Below, in pieces: positions 38,487 through 48,759 of a DNA stretch of 64,000 bases. Origin of the DNA: Arthrobacter alpinus (GTDB lineage: Bacteria; Actinomycetota; Actinomycetes; Actinomycetales; Micrococcaceae); assembly GCF_900105965.1 (NCBI RefSeq), contig NZ_FNTV01000001.1, positions 2,914,001 to 2,978,000 on the forward strand. Reading direction: 5' to 3'. Both the position numbers and the translations under genes were made by a program. The notes beneath the pieces were generated by a model. The model made no database searches and was not told the DNA's origin. It saw nothing but the letters and a program-made list of their open reading frames with translations. Numbering within the stretch: the stretch's first letter is position 1; every line of letters begins with the position of its first letter.

Positions 38487-41306
38487 CTACCCCGTGTTGC
38501 GCAGGCCGGCGGCCACACCGTTGATGGTGATCAGCATGGCCCGCTGCAAGCGCTCGTCCACCTCGGACTTGGTGATGTCTGCTTCACGGACGCGCCGCAG
38601 CAACTCCACCTGGAGGTACGAGATGGGGTCCAGGTACTGATCGCGGACGTTCAGTGAACGCTTGAGCAGCGGCTGGTTGTCCAGCAGTTCGCTCTCGCCG
38701 GTGAGCAGCTGAAGTTCAGCCACGGTGAGATCGTATTCTGCGCGAATCGTGGTGAACAGGTGCTGCAGCTCGGCGGGAACCAGGCTGGCCACGTAGTGCG
38801 CGGCGATGTCCATATCCGTTTTGGCCAGCGTCATTTCCACGTTGGAGATGGTGGAGGAGAAGAAGTGCCAGTGCTTGAGCATCTCCTTCAGGTCTTCGGA
38901 ACGGCCGGCTTCACGAGCAGCCTTCAGGCCGGAGCCAACACCGAACCAGCCCGGCACGATCTGGCGTGACTGGGTCCATCCGAATACCCACGGGATCGCT
39001 CGCAGACCGCCCAGGCCGGAGCCCGAGTCGGGGCGCTTGGACGGGCGTGAGCCGATGTTCAGCGATCCGAGCTGCTCCACGGGGGTGGAGGCCAGGAAGT
39101 AGGCAGGCAGGTCCTCGTGGTCAATGAGCGTCCGGTACGTATCAAAGGCGGCATCGGACATAACTTCCATGATGGCGCCAAAACGCTCAAGGTCATCGTC
39201 CGAGTGGCGCGGAGCCTGATGCAACGCCGAACCCTGCATGACGGCTGCCAGCGAGAGTTCAAGGTTTTCACGGGCCAGTTCCGGCAGGGAGTACTTGTCG
39301 GAGATGACCTCGCCCTGTTCTGTGAACTTGATGGCGCCTTCCAGAACGCCGTTCGGCTGGGCCATGATGGCGTCGTACGTGGGTCCGCCACCGCGGCCCA
39401 CGGAACCACCGCGGCCGTGGAACATGCGCACGTTGACACCGTGCTTGAGGGCCACATCGCGCAGCTTGCGCTGGGTCTTGTGGATCTCCCACTGGCTGGT
39501 CAGCACACCGGATTCCTTGTTGGAGTCCGAGTAGCCGAGCATGATTTCCTGCACGTCTCCGCGCAGGCGCACCAATTCGCGGTACGAGGGATCGGAGAGG
39601 AGCTGGTCAACAATTTCTGCTGAAGCTCGGAGCTCGTCCACGGTTTCCAACAGCGGGGCGAAGCCAATCTTCGCGTAACGGTTCTCGCCTGTCAGCTGGA
39701 CCAGGCCGGCTTCGCGGGCCAGCACAGCAGGGGCCAGGACATCGTCGGCACCGCGGGTCATGGAGACAATGTACGTCTCCACTACGTCCGGACCGTAGGT
39801 GCGCAAGGCGCGGCGAACCACACGGAAGACGTCGTACGTACCGTTCGCTGCGCCGTCGAGCTCGATCGGGTGACCGGACAGCGGGCGGTGGCTGGCCAGC
39901 TCGGTGCCCAAAACAGCGAGGCGCTCGGCCCGGTCCAGATCGGCGTAGGGCTTGGCAAGCTCGCCCACGCGATCCATCAGCTGACCCACGGCATCGTGGT
40001 GGTAATCAGCGTGCTCGCGGATATCCAGCGTGGCCAGGTGCAGGCCGAAGGAGGCGATGGCGCGGCGTACCGAGGCGAGTGCGCCGTCGGCCACGAGTGC
40101 TGCGGAGTTGTTGCGCAACGATGCTTCCAAAAGCTCGATGTCCGCAAGGAGCTCGGAGGTGGCGCTGTAATCGCGGCCGGGCTCATGGTAGCCGTCAGCA
40201 GCCACACGCTTCTGGGTGTTGATGAGCTTGGCCTTGATGCAGGTGAGCTTCATGCGGTAAGGCTCATCGGCGTTGAGTTCAAGAACGCGCGGGTCAATCG
40301 CGGGCAGGTTGGCAAGATCGACGGCGATGGAATCAGTCAGCGCAGCGTCCGCACCATAGAGGGCGCTGGAGTTGGAGAGGACGCTGAGCAGCTCATCGAT
40401 CAGGACCAGGGAGATCTTCACGGCGTTCTGGTTTTGCAGGATCAGGACCTCGCGCGTCACCTCGGAGGTGACGTTCGGGTTGCCGTCGCGGTCTCCACCA
40501 ATCCAGGAGCCGAAGCGCAGCGGGGCGGCGTCGGCCGGCAGGGAGACACCGTGCTCGCCCAGCAGGTCGCTGAGTTCGGTCAGGACCTCCGGCATGGCAT
40601 CGGTGAGGATGTTGCGCAGGTAGTAAATCGCGTTCCGGGCCTCATCCATGGGGGTGGGGCGGACCTTGCGAAGCTCATCTGTCTGCCACATCTGGTCAAT
40701 AATTTCGGCCAGCTTGCGGTCCTGGCGCGTGCGGGCGGTGCTGCCCTCTTCGGAGGGCGTGGCCAGGATGTCGGAGAGCTTGCGGATCTTATCCAGCACC
40801 GAACGCCGTGAGGCTTCCGTGGGGTGAGCCGTGAAGATGGGGCGCACATCGAGTTCGTTGACTACCTTTTGCAGCGCCTCGGCACCCGCTTTTTCGGCAA
40901 TCTCGGTAACGGCCTTGGCGAGCCAGCCGTCCTTTTCCGGACGTGAGCGCAAGCTGCGCACGCGGTGTACCTGCTCGGCCGCGTTGGCTAGGTGGAAGTA
41001 AAACGCGAAGGCGCGCACCAAATCGGTTGCCTGCTCGAGTGGCAGGGAGGCGAGGACCTCACGGACCTGCTCTGCGACGTCGTTCGCGCTCCACGGGCCG
41101 GTGCCGGATTCGCCGCGCGCGGCTTCCTTGGATTCCTTGGTCAGCAGGCGAACCTGCTCCACCATGGCCAGCAGCTCGGGGCCGTGCTGGCGGACCAGGG
41201 ATTCGCCCAAGAGGGTGCTGACGCGGCGCACATCGGCACGCAGGTCTGTGTCCTGCTCCGGTTCTTGAGCGGCGCCCTGAGGGTTGGATTGCAAGTCTGA
41301 GCTCAT
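38487..41306 (-). CDS. ppc: phosphoenolpyruvate carboxylase, 939 aa
   Basis: ATG 41306. Family signatures: [17 protein letters not shown] (catalytic His of the first site), [29 protein letters not shown] and [19 protein letters not shown] (second site, His and glycine loop), ending RNTG as usual. Converts PEP and bicarbonate to oxaloacetate, the anaplerotic step. Monocistronic, ends at the 29-bp hairpin. Confidence 0.97.
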   Translation of the reverse strand: MSSDLQSNPQGAAQEPEQDTDLRADVRRVSTLLGESLVRQHGPELLAMVEQVRLLTKESKEAARGESGTGPWSANDVAEQVREVLASLPLEQATDLVRAFAFYFHLANAAEQVHRVRSLRSRPEKDGWLAKAVTEIAEKAGAEALQKVVNELDVRPIFTAHPTEASRRSVLDKIRKLSDILATPSEEGSTARTRQDRKLAEIIDQMWQTDELRKVRPTPMDEARNAIYYLRNILTDAMPEVLTELSDLLGEHGVSLPADAAPLRFGSWIGGDRDGNPNVTSEVTREVLILQNQNAVKISLVLIDELLSVLSNSSALYGADAALTDSIAVDLANLPAIDPRVLELNADEPYRMKLTCIKAKLINTQKRVAADGYHEPGRDYSATSELLADIELLEASLRNNSAALVADGALASVRRAIASFGLHLATLDIREHADYHHDAVGQLMDRVGELAKPYADLDRAERLAVLGTELASHRPLSGHPIELDGAANGTYDVFRVVRRALRTYGPDVVETYIVSMTRGADDVLAPAVLAREAGLVQLTGENRYAKIGFAPLLETVDELRASAEIVDQLLSDPSYRELVRLRGDVQEIMLGYSDSNKESGVLTSQWEIHKTQRKLRDVALKHGVNVRMFHGRGGSVGRGGGPTYDAIMAQPNGVLEGAIKFTEQGEVISDKYSLPELARENLELSLAAVMQGSALHQAPRHSDDDLERFGAIMEVMSDAAFDTYRTLIDHEDLPAYFLASTPVEQLGSLNIGSRPSKRPDSGSGLGGLRAIPWVFGWTQSRQIVPGWFGVGSGLKAAREAGRSEDLKEMLKHWHFFSSTISNVEMTLAKTDMDIAAHYVASLVPAELQHLFTTIRAEYDLTVAELQLLTGESELLDNQPLLKRSLNVRDQYLDPISYLQVELLRRVREADITKSEVDERLQRAMLITINGVAAGLRNTG

Positions 41307-41442
41307 GAGTCAGCGTCCTTACGGTCTGTGAATCTGGGGTGCTCGTATGCATCGTTGGATACGGTGGGGCCCAAGACAGGGCCTTTTGGATCTTACGTTG
41401 CGTTGGAGCGGCGGAGCCAATCTGTCTCAGATACTGAGGTGT

Positions 41443-42012
41443 TTAGGCGCCGGCGTAGAGTGCGTGAGCCTGCTCCCAGCAAGGGTAGAAATCATCCCAC
41501 CAGTGCTGCCAGTCAACGCTCTTGCCGTCCAAGGCTTCCTGCAAATGATCAAGGTGGACATGCCAACCAGCTAGCGACATCAGCACCACTTCCGGCTGCA
41601 CGGCAATGACGTTGCTGAAGACCAGCCGGGTTCCGTTTTCTGCCGGTGTCAGCTCAATGCGGATGCGCCCGTGCATGTCATTGGAGAATTCCAGCAGGGA
41701 GGGCTCGTTGGCCTCCACGATCCGGCCATACCACCAGTCGCTTTCGATCCCGTGGCCCTCGTCCTTGAGATTGAGCCACTTCACGTCAAAGGAGGACCCG
41801 GTTTTGGCCTGGCCGCGCACCTTGGCCCACCACATCTGGGTTTTTTCCGGATCGGTGAGCATGGCCCAGACAACCTCCGGGGCCGCCGCGTACTGCCGGG
41901 TCAACGTCAGTTCCGTGCGTTGCGCATCCAGCGGGACGGCGTTGCCCAGGGGGAATCGGGACATGTCCTTATTGAGTGCGGCGTTGGGTGAGTGTGTTGA
42001 TCTTGTTGCCAT
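41443..42012 (-). CDS. AHSA1-type SRPBCC protein, 189 aa
   Basis: ATG 42012. LTLTRQYAAAPEVVWAMLTDPEKTQ, WWAKVRGQAKTGSSFDVKWLN, TRLVFSNVI and LAGWHVHLDHLQEALDG is the usual order of the AHSA1/YndB domain that binds hydrophobic ligands. About 30 extra residues at the N-terminus. Divergent from the DUF1684 gene. Confidence 0.85.
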   Translation of the reverse strand: MATRSTHSPNAALNKDMSRFPLGNAVPLDAQRTELTLTRQYAAAPEVVWAMLTDPEKTQMWWAKVRGQAKTGSSFDVKWLNLKDEGHGIESDWWYGRIVEANEPSLLEFSNDMHGRIRIELTPAENGTRLVFSNVIAVQPEVVLMSLAGWHVHLDHLQEALDGKSVDWQHWWDDFYPCWEQAHALYAGA

Positions 42013-42133
42013 GGGTCCATTCTTCCATCACTTGTGCTTCTTCGGTTGGTGCCTCGGCGACGTCTTGGAATACGCGCCCAGCCGAAATCGTTGTGGGTAG
42101 TGTGGATCTTCCGCACAGTCTGCAAGGAGCATC

Positions 42134-42937
42134 ATGAGCACCAACACTGCCGAACTCGACCGCCTCACCCAGCGATGGGAACGCTTCCGCACCGGTCGCA
42201 ACACCTCGCTGGCCGGTCCCCACGGCTGGCTCACCTTGACCTCCTTCCAATGGCTGCCCACCTCCCCGTCCCCCTTGGCCGGAGTCCCCGGACTGTGGGG
42301 TTTTGAAGGCACGACGGCGTCCCTCACCGCCGCCGTCGAGGATCACCTCACGCTGGTTTCGACTGGGGAGCCGGTGATCGGCACCATAACCGCCGATTTG
42401 GTGGATGAAGAGTCTCTGAACTGGGTTTCTGCCGGGTCCGTGGTGGTTGAGCTGGGTGTACGGGCCAATCGCTACATGATCCGCACCCGCGACTCCGAGT
42501 CGCCCACTCTGGTGAACTTTGCCGGTGTTCCCGTGTTTGATTACAACCCTGAGTTGGTCGTCACCGGCACCTTTACCCCCTACTCTGCCCCTCGTGCTGA
42601 GGTCATCAAGACAGCCAACCCAGAAGTTGCCGGGCGCGCCGTGCTGGTTGGTGAGGTGTCCTTTGAACTCTTCGGTGTCCAGTACTCCCTCGCCGCGGAG
42701 GAGGGATCGCTTGGTTCCCTGGTGGTGGCCTTCCGCGATGCCAGCAACGATGACACTACCTCGCACTGGCGCAAGGTGGAGCTGACTCGCCCACGGCCAG
42801 ACGGTTCAGTGGTGGTGGATTTCAACCGGTCCATCAACTACCCCAGCGCCTTCACCGACTACGGCACCTGCCCCGCACCAGTTATTCAGAACAGGCTGCC
42901 CTTGGCCATCGAAGCCGGCGAGCGCGACCCCCGCTAA
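42134..42937 (+). CDS. DUF1684 family protein, 267 aa
   Basis: ATG 42134. Matches the DUF1684 plan: WERFRTGRNTSLAGPHGWLTLT near the start, a central beta domain, and the C-terminal signature DFNRSINYPSAFTDYGTCPAP then NRLPLAIEAGER. The last segment is the family hallmark. Cytoplasmic. Function unproven. Confidence 0.85.
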   Translation: MSTNTAELDRLTQRWERFRTGRNTSLAGPHGWLTLTSFQWLPTSPSPLAGVPGLWGFEGTTASLTAAVEDHLTLVSTGEPVIGTITADLVDEESLNWVSAGSVVVELGVRANRYMIRTRDSESPTLVNFAGVPVFDYNPELVVTGTFTPYSAPRAEVIKTANPEVAGRAVLVGEVSFELFGVQYSLAAEEGSLGSLVVAFRDASNDDTTSHWRKVELTRPRPDGSVVVDFNRSINYPSAFTDYGTCPAPVIQNRLPLAIEAGERDPR

Positions 42938-42954
42938 CGGCTCGTCTCGGCGCC

Positions 42955-44133
42955 TTAGACGATCGCGGAGACGCCTGTGATGGCCCGGCCGGCAATGAGT
43001 GTGTTGATCTCGTGCGAGCCCTCATAGGTGTATATCGCCTCGGCATCGGCAAAGATCTTCGCCATGCCGTAATCGCTCACGATCCCGTTGCCGCCCAGAA
43101 TGGATCGCCCGAGGGCTACCGTCTCCCGCATGGCTGCCGTGGTGTGTGCCTTTGCCAGGGCAACCTGCGCCATGGAGGGGCCCCCGTCCGAGCCATCCTG
43201 GAGCCCCGCGATGCGGACCATCATGGCCAGCGACGAGGTTGCGTTGCCGAGCATTCTCACCAACTGGTCCTGCACCATCTGGAATGAGGCGATCGGCCGG
43301 CCGAACTGTTGGCGTTTCACAGCGTAGGCGCGGGCCACGTCAAAGGCGGCAAGTTGCTGCCCCACGGCCTGCCAGGCAACGGAGATGCGTGATCCCAACA
43401 GCAACTTGTTAATATCCACGAATGAGTTAACCGTGGCAATCCGGTCTTCCTCTTCGACCCGCACGTCCGTCAGGGTGATGTGTGCGTTTTGGACGGTTCG
43501 CAGGGCGATCTTGTTTTCAATCTTGGTCCGCACCACGCCGGGTGCGGAGGCGTCCAGGAAAAATCCCCGCACCTGCCCACCCTCAGCGTCACGGGCCCAC
43601 AGCAGCATCCGGTCGCAAAACGTCCCGTTGCCAATCCAGCGCTTGGCACCGTTAAGCACCCAGTGGGTGCCGCCGTCGTCGCTCACGCGCTGAGCGGTAG
43701 TGACCATCCCACCGGCCACGTCGCTGCCATGGTCCGGCTCGGTTAGTGCGAAGGCGCCGGTGCTCCGCAGCATGAGCGCGTCCGGGAGCAGCCGTGCCTT
43801 CTGCTCCTCCGAGCCGAAGTCGATCAGCGCCTGGACGAAGAGATCGTGATGAACCAGGAAGAACGTGGCCATCGAGGTGTCAGCGCGGGTCATCTCCGCC
43901 ACAACCAGCCCGGTGAAGAGATGGCTCAGTTGGCGGCGGTCCGGGGCGGCGAGGTCCAGCGCGGCGATCTTGGGCAGGATGTGCGCCGGGAACTGCGCCT
44001 CGTTCCACCAGCCGACGGCGTGCGGCGCCACCTCTGCTGCGAGGAACGAACGCAGTTGCGCCAGCTTGGCCGTCTCCGTGGCACTGAGCAATGACTCAAA
44101 GTCATAGAAGTCCGCGGCGGGCAACGTGCTCAT
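42955..44133 (-). CDS. acyl-CoA dehydrogenase (glutaryl-CoA dehydrogenase-like), 392 aa
   Basis: ATG 44133, ATGA overlap with the SDR gene. [22 protein letters not shown] (FAD/substrate loop), [77 protein letters not shown] with the catalytic Glu in YEGSHEIN. The position of that Glu and the sequence at the end resemble the glutaryl-CoA branch, where oxidation is coupled to decarboxylation, but the exact substrate is open. Operon with the SDR suggests beta-oxidation of a branched or short acid. Confidence 0.88.
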   Translation of the reverse strand: MSTLPAADFYDFESLLSATETAKLAQLRSFLAAEVAPHAVGWWNEAQFPAHILPKIAALDLAAPDRRQLSHLFTGLVVAEMTRADTSMATFFLVHHDLFVQALIDFGSEEQKARLLPDALMLRSTGAFALTEPDHGSDVAGGMVTTAQRVSDDGGTHWVLNGAKRWIGNGTFCDRMLLWARDAEGGQVRGFFLDASAPGVVRTKIENKIALRTVQNAHITLTDVRVEEEDRIATVNSFVDINKLLLGSRISVAWQAVGQQLAAFDVARAYAVKRQQFGRPIASFQMVQDQLVRMLGNATSSLAMMVRIAGLQDGSDGGPSMAQVALAKAHTTAAMRETVALGRSILGGNGIVSDYGMAKIFADAEAIYTYEGSHEINTLIAGRAITGVSAIV

Positions 44134-44909
44134 TTCGGCGCCATCCGGATTGCGCCGTCGAGCCTGATGGTCTCGCCGTTGAGCATGGCGTTCGCTGCAA
44201 TGTGTTCCACGAGTGCGGCGTATTCGGCCGGTTTGCCCAGGCGCGAGGGGTGCGGGACCTGCTGGCCCAACGAATCCTGCGCGGCCTGTGGCAACCCGGC
44301 CAGCATGGGTGTCTCAAAAATGCCTGGCGCAATCGTGACCACGCGGATCAGCGAACGGGCCAGCTCGCGCGCCAGTGGCAGGGTCATGGCGGCGACGGCA
44401 CCCTTGGACGCGGCATAGGCGGGCTGCCCGATCTGGCCGTCAAAGGCAGCGACGGATGCGGTGTTCACAATGACACCGCGCTCGGCGCCGAACTCCCCCG
44501 CCAGCGGCTCGGCGGTGGCCATGGCCTCGGCACACAACCGCACCACGTTGAAGGTGCCGATCAGATTGATCTGGACCACGCGGCTGAACTGCTCCAGCGG
44601 CAGCACACCCTCACGCCCCAGAACCTTGCCCGGCGTCGCAATTCCGGCGCAATTGACCACAATTCGAAGCGTCCCCAACCCGGCAGCGGCCTCGATGGCG
44701 GCACGTACTTGGTCCTCATTGGTCACATCGGCCGGAGAAAATACGGCGCGCTCGCCCAGTTCGGCGGCAAGGTCCGCGCCGGTTGAGTTTGGCAGGTCAA
44801 CAAGTACCACGGCGGCCCCAGCCGCATGTAGCCGCCTCGCCGTTGCCGCACCCAAGCCGGACGCGCCTCCCGTAATGAGCGCGACCGTGCCGTTATTCGA
44901 AATTTCCAT
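44130..44909 (-). CDS. SDR, 3-hydroxyacyl-CoA dehydrogenase type 2-like, 259 aa
   Basis: ATG 44909. Classical [18 protein letters not shown] (NAD-binding), [25 protein letters not shown] (Ser), YAASKGAV (Tyr and Lys), [15 protein letters not shown] after strand 2 (Asp) points to NAD(H). Closest in layout to type II 3-hydroxyacyl-CoA dehydrogenases (HSD17B10-like), which fits the acyl-CoA dehydrogenase encoded next. First gene of the pair. Confidence 0.88.
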   Translation of the reverse strand: MEISNNGTVALITGGASGLGAATARRLHAAGAAVVLVDLPNSTGADLAAELGERAVFSPADVTNEDQVRAAIEAAAGLGTLRIVVNCAGIATPGKVLGREGVLPLEQFSRVVQINLIGTFNVVRLCAEAMATAEPLAGEFGAERGVIVNTASVAAFDGQIGQPAYAASKGAVAAMTLPLARELARSLIRVVTIAPGIFETPMLAGLPQAAQDSLGQQVPHPSRLGKPAEYAALVEHIAANAMLNGETIRLDGAIRMAPK

Positions 44910-45094
44910 GGTTCCTCCTCGTTGAGGTGCGCCCGCTGCGGGGCCGGAAGATGTTGCGTTAATGCATACTAACCAAAATTTCTGGCAGGTGGGTTCCTCC
45001 CGCGGCGGGATCCCGCGAGGTGATGCAGCGTTGACGAAAAGCCGACGTTAAGTGATGCAGCGTCTGGGACAGGCAGGACAGTACGCTTTACTCC
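44910..45094. promoter_or_regulatory. divergent control region between SDR operon and GH76 gene
   Basis: Contains GTTAATGCATACTAAC (44957-44972, an imperfect dyad near the SDR promoter), GCGGGATCCCGC (45005-45016) and the direct repeat GTGATGCAGCGT at 45020-45031 and 45052-45063, 32 bases apart. No regulator gene is adjacent. Confidence 0.4.
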
Positions 45095-46177
45095 ATGACT
45101 GGCTTTGACGCACACGCCCGCAACCCGGCCACCACGTGGGCCGCGCTCGCCGCAGAGGCCGGCGCAGACGTGAACACCCGCTTTGGCCACCGCCTGATGG
45201 GAATACCCGGAACCTGGATTGGCGCCTTGGAAGCAGGCGCAGCAGAAGGTCCCGATGCCCACCTTCCCTCCGGCCGGCGGCGTCGAACGGATACGCGCCA
45301 ACGGCCGTGGTCCCAATGGCATTACTGGTGGCAATCGCACTATCTCGACTCCATCATCGATGCCGCGTTCCAGGCGTTGTCTCAAGCAGATCGGATTACC
45401 GCTCGCGCAGCGTTGCGCCAGGCCCGACAGCTTCTCAGGGGCATCTTGATCCGCAACTTTGGGGTGTTTCCCAACTACTACTTCGATGACATGGCTTGGC
45501 TGGCGCTCGCAGCGGGGAGACTCAACGCGCTCTCTGTGCGCCTGGAGGCCAGAAGCTCACCGCTTGCGCTTCATGCTGTCAAGACTTTGACCAAGCAGCT
45601 GCACGGCGCCCACGATTCCGTGGTGGGCGGTGGCATTTACTGGTCCCGAAAACGCGATTTCAAAAACACCCCCGCCAACGGACCGGCTGCTCTTCATTTT
45701 GCCCGCATGGGCGAATCGGACACTGCCGGGGCAATTGTGGGCTGGTTACGCGCAGAGCTCTTCGATCCAGAGACGGGACTGTATCTCGACGGTATCCACC
45801 CGTCGGCCACGGGCCGGGACGTGGAGCGCACCGTCTACACCTACAACCAGGGGCCCATCCTGGCCGCACTCCTGAAACTTGGCCGGCCGCAAGACCTCAC
45901 CGATGCAACGGCACTGATCGAGGCTGTTGGCCGGGGCCTCCACACGCCCGGTCAAGGCCTGCGGCTGGAGCCAGGCGGAGACGGCAGCCTTTTTACTGGA
46001 ATCCTCTGCAGGTATCTGGCGCTCGCGGCCCAGGACTTGCGGCTGCCGGCACGAAGCCGGGAGACGGCGTCGACCATGGTCCTCGAGACGGCTGCCCGGC
46101 TCGGCGGCGAACCACCCGCCCAGCTTTCGGCGGCAGTGCAGCGCTGGACAGTTCTCGCGGCGGCGGCCTCCCTCTAG
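45095..46177 (+). CDS. glycoside hydrolase family 76 (alpha-1,6-mannanase-like), 360 aa
   Basis: ATG 45095. GH76 alpha/alpha-barrel features: WHYWWQSHYLDSIIDA, the catalytic Asp pair in NYYFDDMAWLALA, GGGIYWSRKRDFKNTPANGPAAL, YTYNQGPILAALL, GDGSLFTGI. No signal peptide is visible, so this is a cytoplasmic member as common in actinobacteria. Expected to cleave alpha-1,6-mannans; the substrate was not tested. Confidence 0.85.
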   Translation: MTGFDAHARNPATTWAALAAEAGADVNTRFGHRLMGIPGTWIGALEAGAAEGPDAHLPSGRRRRTDTRQRPWSQWHYWWQSHYLDSIIDAAFQALSQADRITARAALRQARQLLRGILIRNFGVFPNYYFDDMAWLALAAGRLNALSVRLEARSSPLALHAVKTLTKQLHGAHDSVVGGGIYWSRKRDFKNTPANGPAALHFARMGESDTAGAIVGWLRAELFDPETGLYLDGIHPSATGRDVERTVYTYNQGPILAALLKLGRPQDLTDATALIEAVGRGLHTPGQGLRLEPGGDGSLFTGILCRYLALAAQDLRLPARSRETASTMVLETAARLGGEPPAQLSAAVQRWTVLAAAASL

Positions 46178-46195
46178 GCGCGAAAAAGCCGCGCG

Positions 46196-46783
46196 TTACG
46201 GACGGTTTTTTTGCGGATACGGTGTCTCGCCGGCCTCGAGCATCTGCACGAATCCGGCGATCTTTGACGCCCTGACGGCCGGGGTCTTGACCGAGTTGGT
46301 GCGGTAAATCAAGGCATAGCGGTTGACCGAGGTGAGCACGTCAAACATCGCCTGCGCCCGTGGACTGGCAGAAATCGCCTCGGCAAGATCATCGGGGACT
46401 TGGGCATCCGCCTGCCCGGAGTAGGCAATCTCCCATCGACCGTCGGCCTTCGCTGCATCCGCTACTGCCGTCCCTGCCGGCTGCATGAGCCCCGCCGCGA
46501 CCAGCCGCTCATAGTGCCCGGTGTTGATTCTTGACCATTTGCTGGTCCGCGTCCGTGGCGTGAACCGGCGCAGGTGACTGCCGTCGTCGCGCTTGCCGGC
46601 CACTCCGTCAATCCAACCGAAGCACAGTGCCTCGTCCAGTGCAGCAGCGTAGTTCAGCTCCGTCACATTCCCGCCCTTCTTGTGCAGCACCAGCCGCACA
46701 CCAGGGCTGGACTCGTGGTTGCGCACCAGCCATTCGCGCCAGGCAGCAGAGTCGGGGAGCAGGAGTTCAGGAAGTTCAGCCAT
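46196..46783 (-). CDS. YdeI/OmpD-associated family protein, 195 aa
   Basis: ATG 46783. WREWLVRNHESSPGVRLVLHKKG, ALDEALCFGWIDGVAGKRDDG, RFTPRTRTSKWSRINTGHYERL. This YdeI motif set is unmistakable. C-terminal helical part (ASPRAQAMFDVLTSVNRYALI). Cytoplasmic. Function unknown in the family. Confidence 0.9.
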   Translation of the reverse strand: MAELPELLLPDSAAWREWLVRNHESSPGVRLVLHKKGGNVTELNYAAALDEALCFGWIDGVAGKRDDGSHLRRFTPRTRTSKWSRINTGHYERLVAAGLMQPAGTAVADAAKADGRWEIAYSGQADAQVPDDLAEAISASPRAQAMFDVLTSVNRYALIYRTNSVKTPAVRASKIAGFVQMLEAGETPYPQKNRP

Positions 46784-46831
46784 GGCTCAACACTAATATT
46801 GGAAGCACCCCCGGAACCACCAGGAGAAACC

Positions 46832-47407
46832 ATGCTGCGCGTCCGCCCCGTCCACTACACGTCACGGATCGATGATTTCGCCGCGGAACTCCTCACTCAA
46901 GGGTTGCGCTGCGTGGAGAACCAGGGCGGTTGGCGCGTCTTTGACTCCGGCAGTGGCAAGGTAGGCGTGCACGCGGTGGATGCTGGCAGCGCCGGTGATG
47001 GCACCACGGATTTGGGCTTTGAGGTGCGCGACTGCGAGATCTTTGTCCGCCGCACCCTCGAGGACGGCACCGCCGCTGAACTCATCGAATCCGCCCACGG
47101 CACCTCTGCGCGCGTCACGGCCCCCGACGGCTTCACCTTTCTGGCCGATCCCTCCACCGATCTGCGTCTCCCCGCCGACGACACGCCGCTGGCGGTCACT
47201 GTCGTGTGGCGGACCCCGGATATCGCCGCCGCCAACAAGGTCCTGTCCAACATCGGTGCCCGTCTCGTCGCCGAGCACCCGGGCGGCGGATCCCTGTTCC
47301 GGGCCAAAAACGGTGGCTTCGTGACCACGGCGGCCGGTGCGGTGTCCGGCGTCGAACTTGAGCGATTTCACAGATCCGGTGCGGCACTCGGGGCGGGTAT
47401 GGGGTAA
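46832..47407 (+). CDS. VOC-like protein, two-domain remnant, 191 aa
   Basis: ATG 46832, AGGAGA upstream. The longer frame over the ydeI-like gene is a shadow. Starts MLRVRPVHYTSRIDDFAAEL, typical of a glyoxalase-type repeat, followed by beta strands (GKVGVHAVDAGSAGD) and a second unit (TVVWRTPDIAAANKVLSNIGARL). The usual metal ligands are not clear, so it may be a binding protein rather than an enzyme. Confidence 0.72.
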   Translation: MLRVRPVHYTSRIDDFAAELLTQGLRCVENQGGWRVFDSGSGKVGVHAVDAGSAGDGTTDLGFEVRDCEIFVRRTLEDGTAAELIESAHGTSARVTAPDGFTFLADPSTDLRLPADDTPLAVTVVWRTPDIAAANKVLSNIGARLVAEHPGGGSLFRAKNGGFVTTAAGAVSGVELERFHRSGAALGAGMG

Positions 47408-47416
47408 AACTTAGGT

Positions 47417-47956
47417 ATGAGCGTTCGCACACCTGATCCTTATCCCGGCTGGCTGTCCGATGAAGACCTGTACGAAGCCCGAAACCGGCTTCCCATGGTC
47501 TATGTGGAAGCCGTTCCGGTGCGTCTTGATCCCCTCGGCTACGTCAACGAGGTTGGATTGCTGCTGCAGGCCGACGACGAAGGTTCCATGGTGCGCACCC
47601 TGGTCTCCGGGCGTGTTCTGTACCGTGAAACCATTCGCGCCGCCCTGATCCGCCACATTGAAAAGGATCTGGGGCCGCTCGCGTTCCCGCAGCTTCCAGT
47701 AAGCCCTGTCCCGTTCACCGTGGCCGAATATCTGCCTTCCCCCTCTCAGACGGGCTTCACCGACGAGCGCCAGCATGCCGTGGCCATGGTCTACGTGATC
47801 CCGGTGACGGGTGAATGCGAACCCCGCCAAGACGCGCTTGAACTGACCTGGATGACACCGGAAGAAGTCCTGAGCCCCGGCGTGCAGGAAGAGTTCGTGG
47901 GCGGCCGCGGCTCGTTGGTGCGTCAGGCGATCTCCTACGCAGGGTTGGGGCGCTAG
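47417..47956 (+). CDS. NUDIX-like protein (DUF4916), 179 aa
   Basis: ATG 47417, 9 bases after the VOC-like gene. NUDIX fold strands VEAVPVRLDPLGYVNEVGLLLQ. The Nudix box is degenerate: SGRVLYRETIRAALIRHIEK, where the REUxEE core becomes ALIRHIE, so only part of the metal site survives. This pattern matches the DUF4916 group. Hydrolase activity is doubtful; a regulatory or binding role is possible. Confidence 0.75.
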   Translation: MSVRTPDPYPGWLSDEDLYEARNRLPMVYVEAVPVRLDPLGYVNEVGLLLQADDEGSMVRTLVSGRVLYRETIRAALIRHIEKDLGPLAFPQLPVSPVPFTVAEYLPSPSQTGFTDERQHAVAMVYVIPVTGECEPRQDALELTWMTPEEVLSPGVQEEFVGGRGSLVRQAISYAGLGR

Positions 47957-48022
47957 AAGCCTCATTCGGCTCTTGGGCGTGTAACCCTAGCCCCGTGAAC
48001 TATCCGGCGTAGATTACGTTCC

Positions 48023-48739
48023 ATGGCGACCACCCAGCTCTCTGTCCTTGTTAACGCAGATGCCGAACAGTTGTGGCTCATGCTCCGTGAACCGGGCCGA
48101 CTCGCGCAATGGCACGGGTGGGAAATGGAAGGTCTGGATGATGAAATCCAGCAAATCTATTACTCCAACGTGACCGAGCATCCCGATCACCTGCGCCTGG
48201 ATCTGGAAATGGGCGACGTGTTCACGCTGGAGCCGCGGCCAGATGGCACCCTATTGACCCTCACCCGCGGCGAGGCCACGGGTGAATGGGCCAAGTATGA
48301 CGATGACATCACCGAGGGCTGGACCATGTTCCTGCAGCAGCTGAAATTCGCAGTGGAGCACCATCCCAGGACCCCGCGCCGAACCATCTATGTTGACGGC
48401 ACCAGCTCTGCGCACACCAACCTCTGGGATGCCCTGGGCATTGACACCGGGTGGCTGCCCGATCCCGGCGAACCGTATGAACTCACACTCAACACAGGGG
48501 CAACCCTGAAGGGCAAGGTTTGGTATCGCACCGAAACTCAGCTGGGCCTGACGGTGGCGGACTACGCCGAGCACGGTGACGGACTGCTGGTGATGGCCCG
48601 CCAAGCACAGCTGGAGGGAGTCCGTGAGCATCCCGGCGCCCAAATCATCGTCAGCAGCTACGGGCTGGGAACTGCGGCCTTTGAAGCCATCGGTTCACAA
48701 TGGGACTCCTTCATGGAAGACCACTTCCCCGAGGGCTGA
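48023..48739 (+). CDS. SRPBCC-domain protein with extra C-terminal domain, 238 aa
   Basis: ATG 48023. Residues 1-115 are SRPBCC (LSVLVNADAEQLWLMLREPGR, LRLDLEMGDVFTLEPRPDGTLL, WTMFLQQLKFAVEHH). Residues 120-230 form a second alpha/beta unit (NLWDALGIDTGWLPDPGEPYE, YGLGTAAFEAIGSQW) also found in actinobacterial AHSA1-like proteins. Convergent with the MarR gene. Confidence 0.75.
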   Translation: MATTQLSVLVNADAEQLWLMLREPGRLAQWHGWEMEGLDDEIQQIYYSNVTEHPDHLRLDLEMGDVFTLEPRPDGTLLTLTRGEATGEWAKYDDDITEGWTMFLQQLKFAVEHHPRTPRRTIYVDGTSSAHTNLWDALGIDTGWLPDPGEPYELTLNTGATLKGKVWYRTETQLGLTVADYAEHGDGLLVMARQAQLEGVREHPGAQIIVSSYGLGTAAFEAIGSQWDSFMEDHFPEG

Positions 48740-48759
48740 CCCGGCAAGCCTCTCAAGTG

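Noticed and set aside
45496..46275. Long plus-strand frame of 259 aa
   Set aside because: It is the +2 shadow of the GH76 gene, Arg/Pro-rich without any fold pattern.
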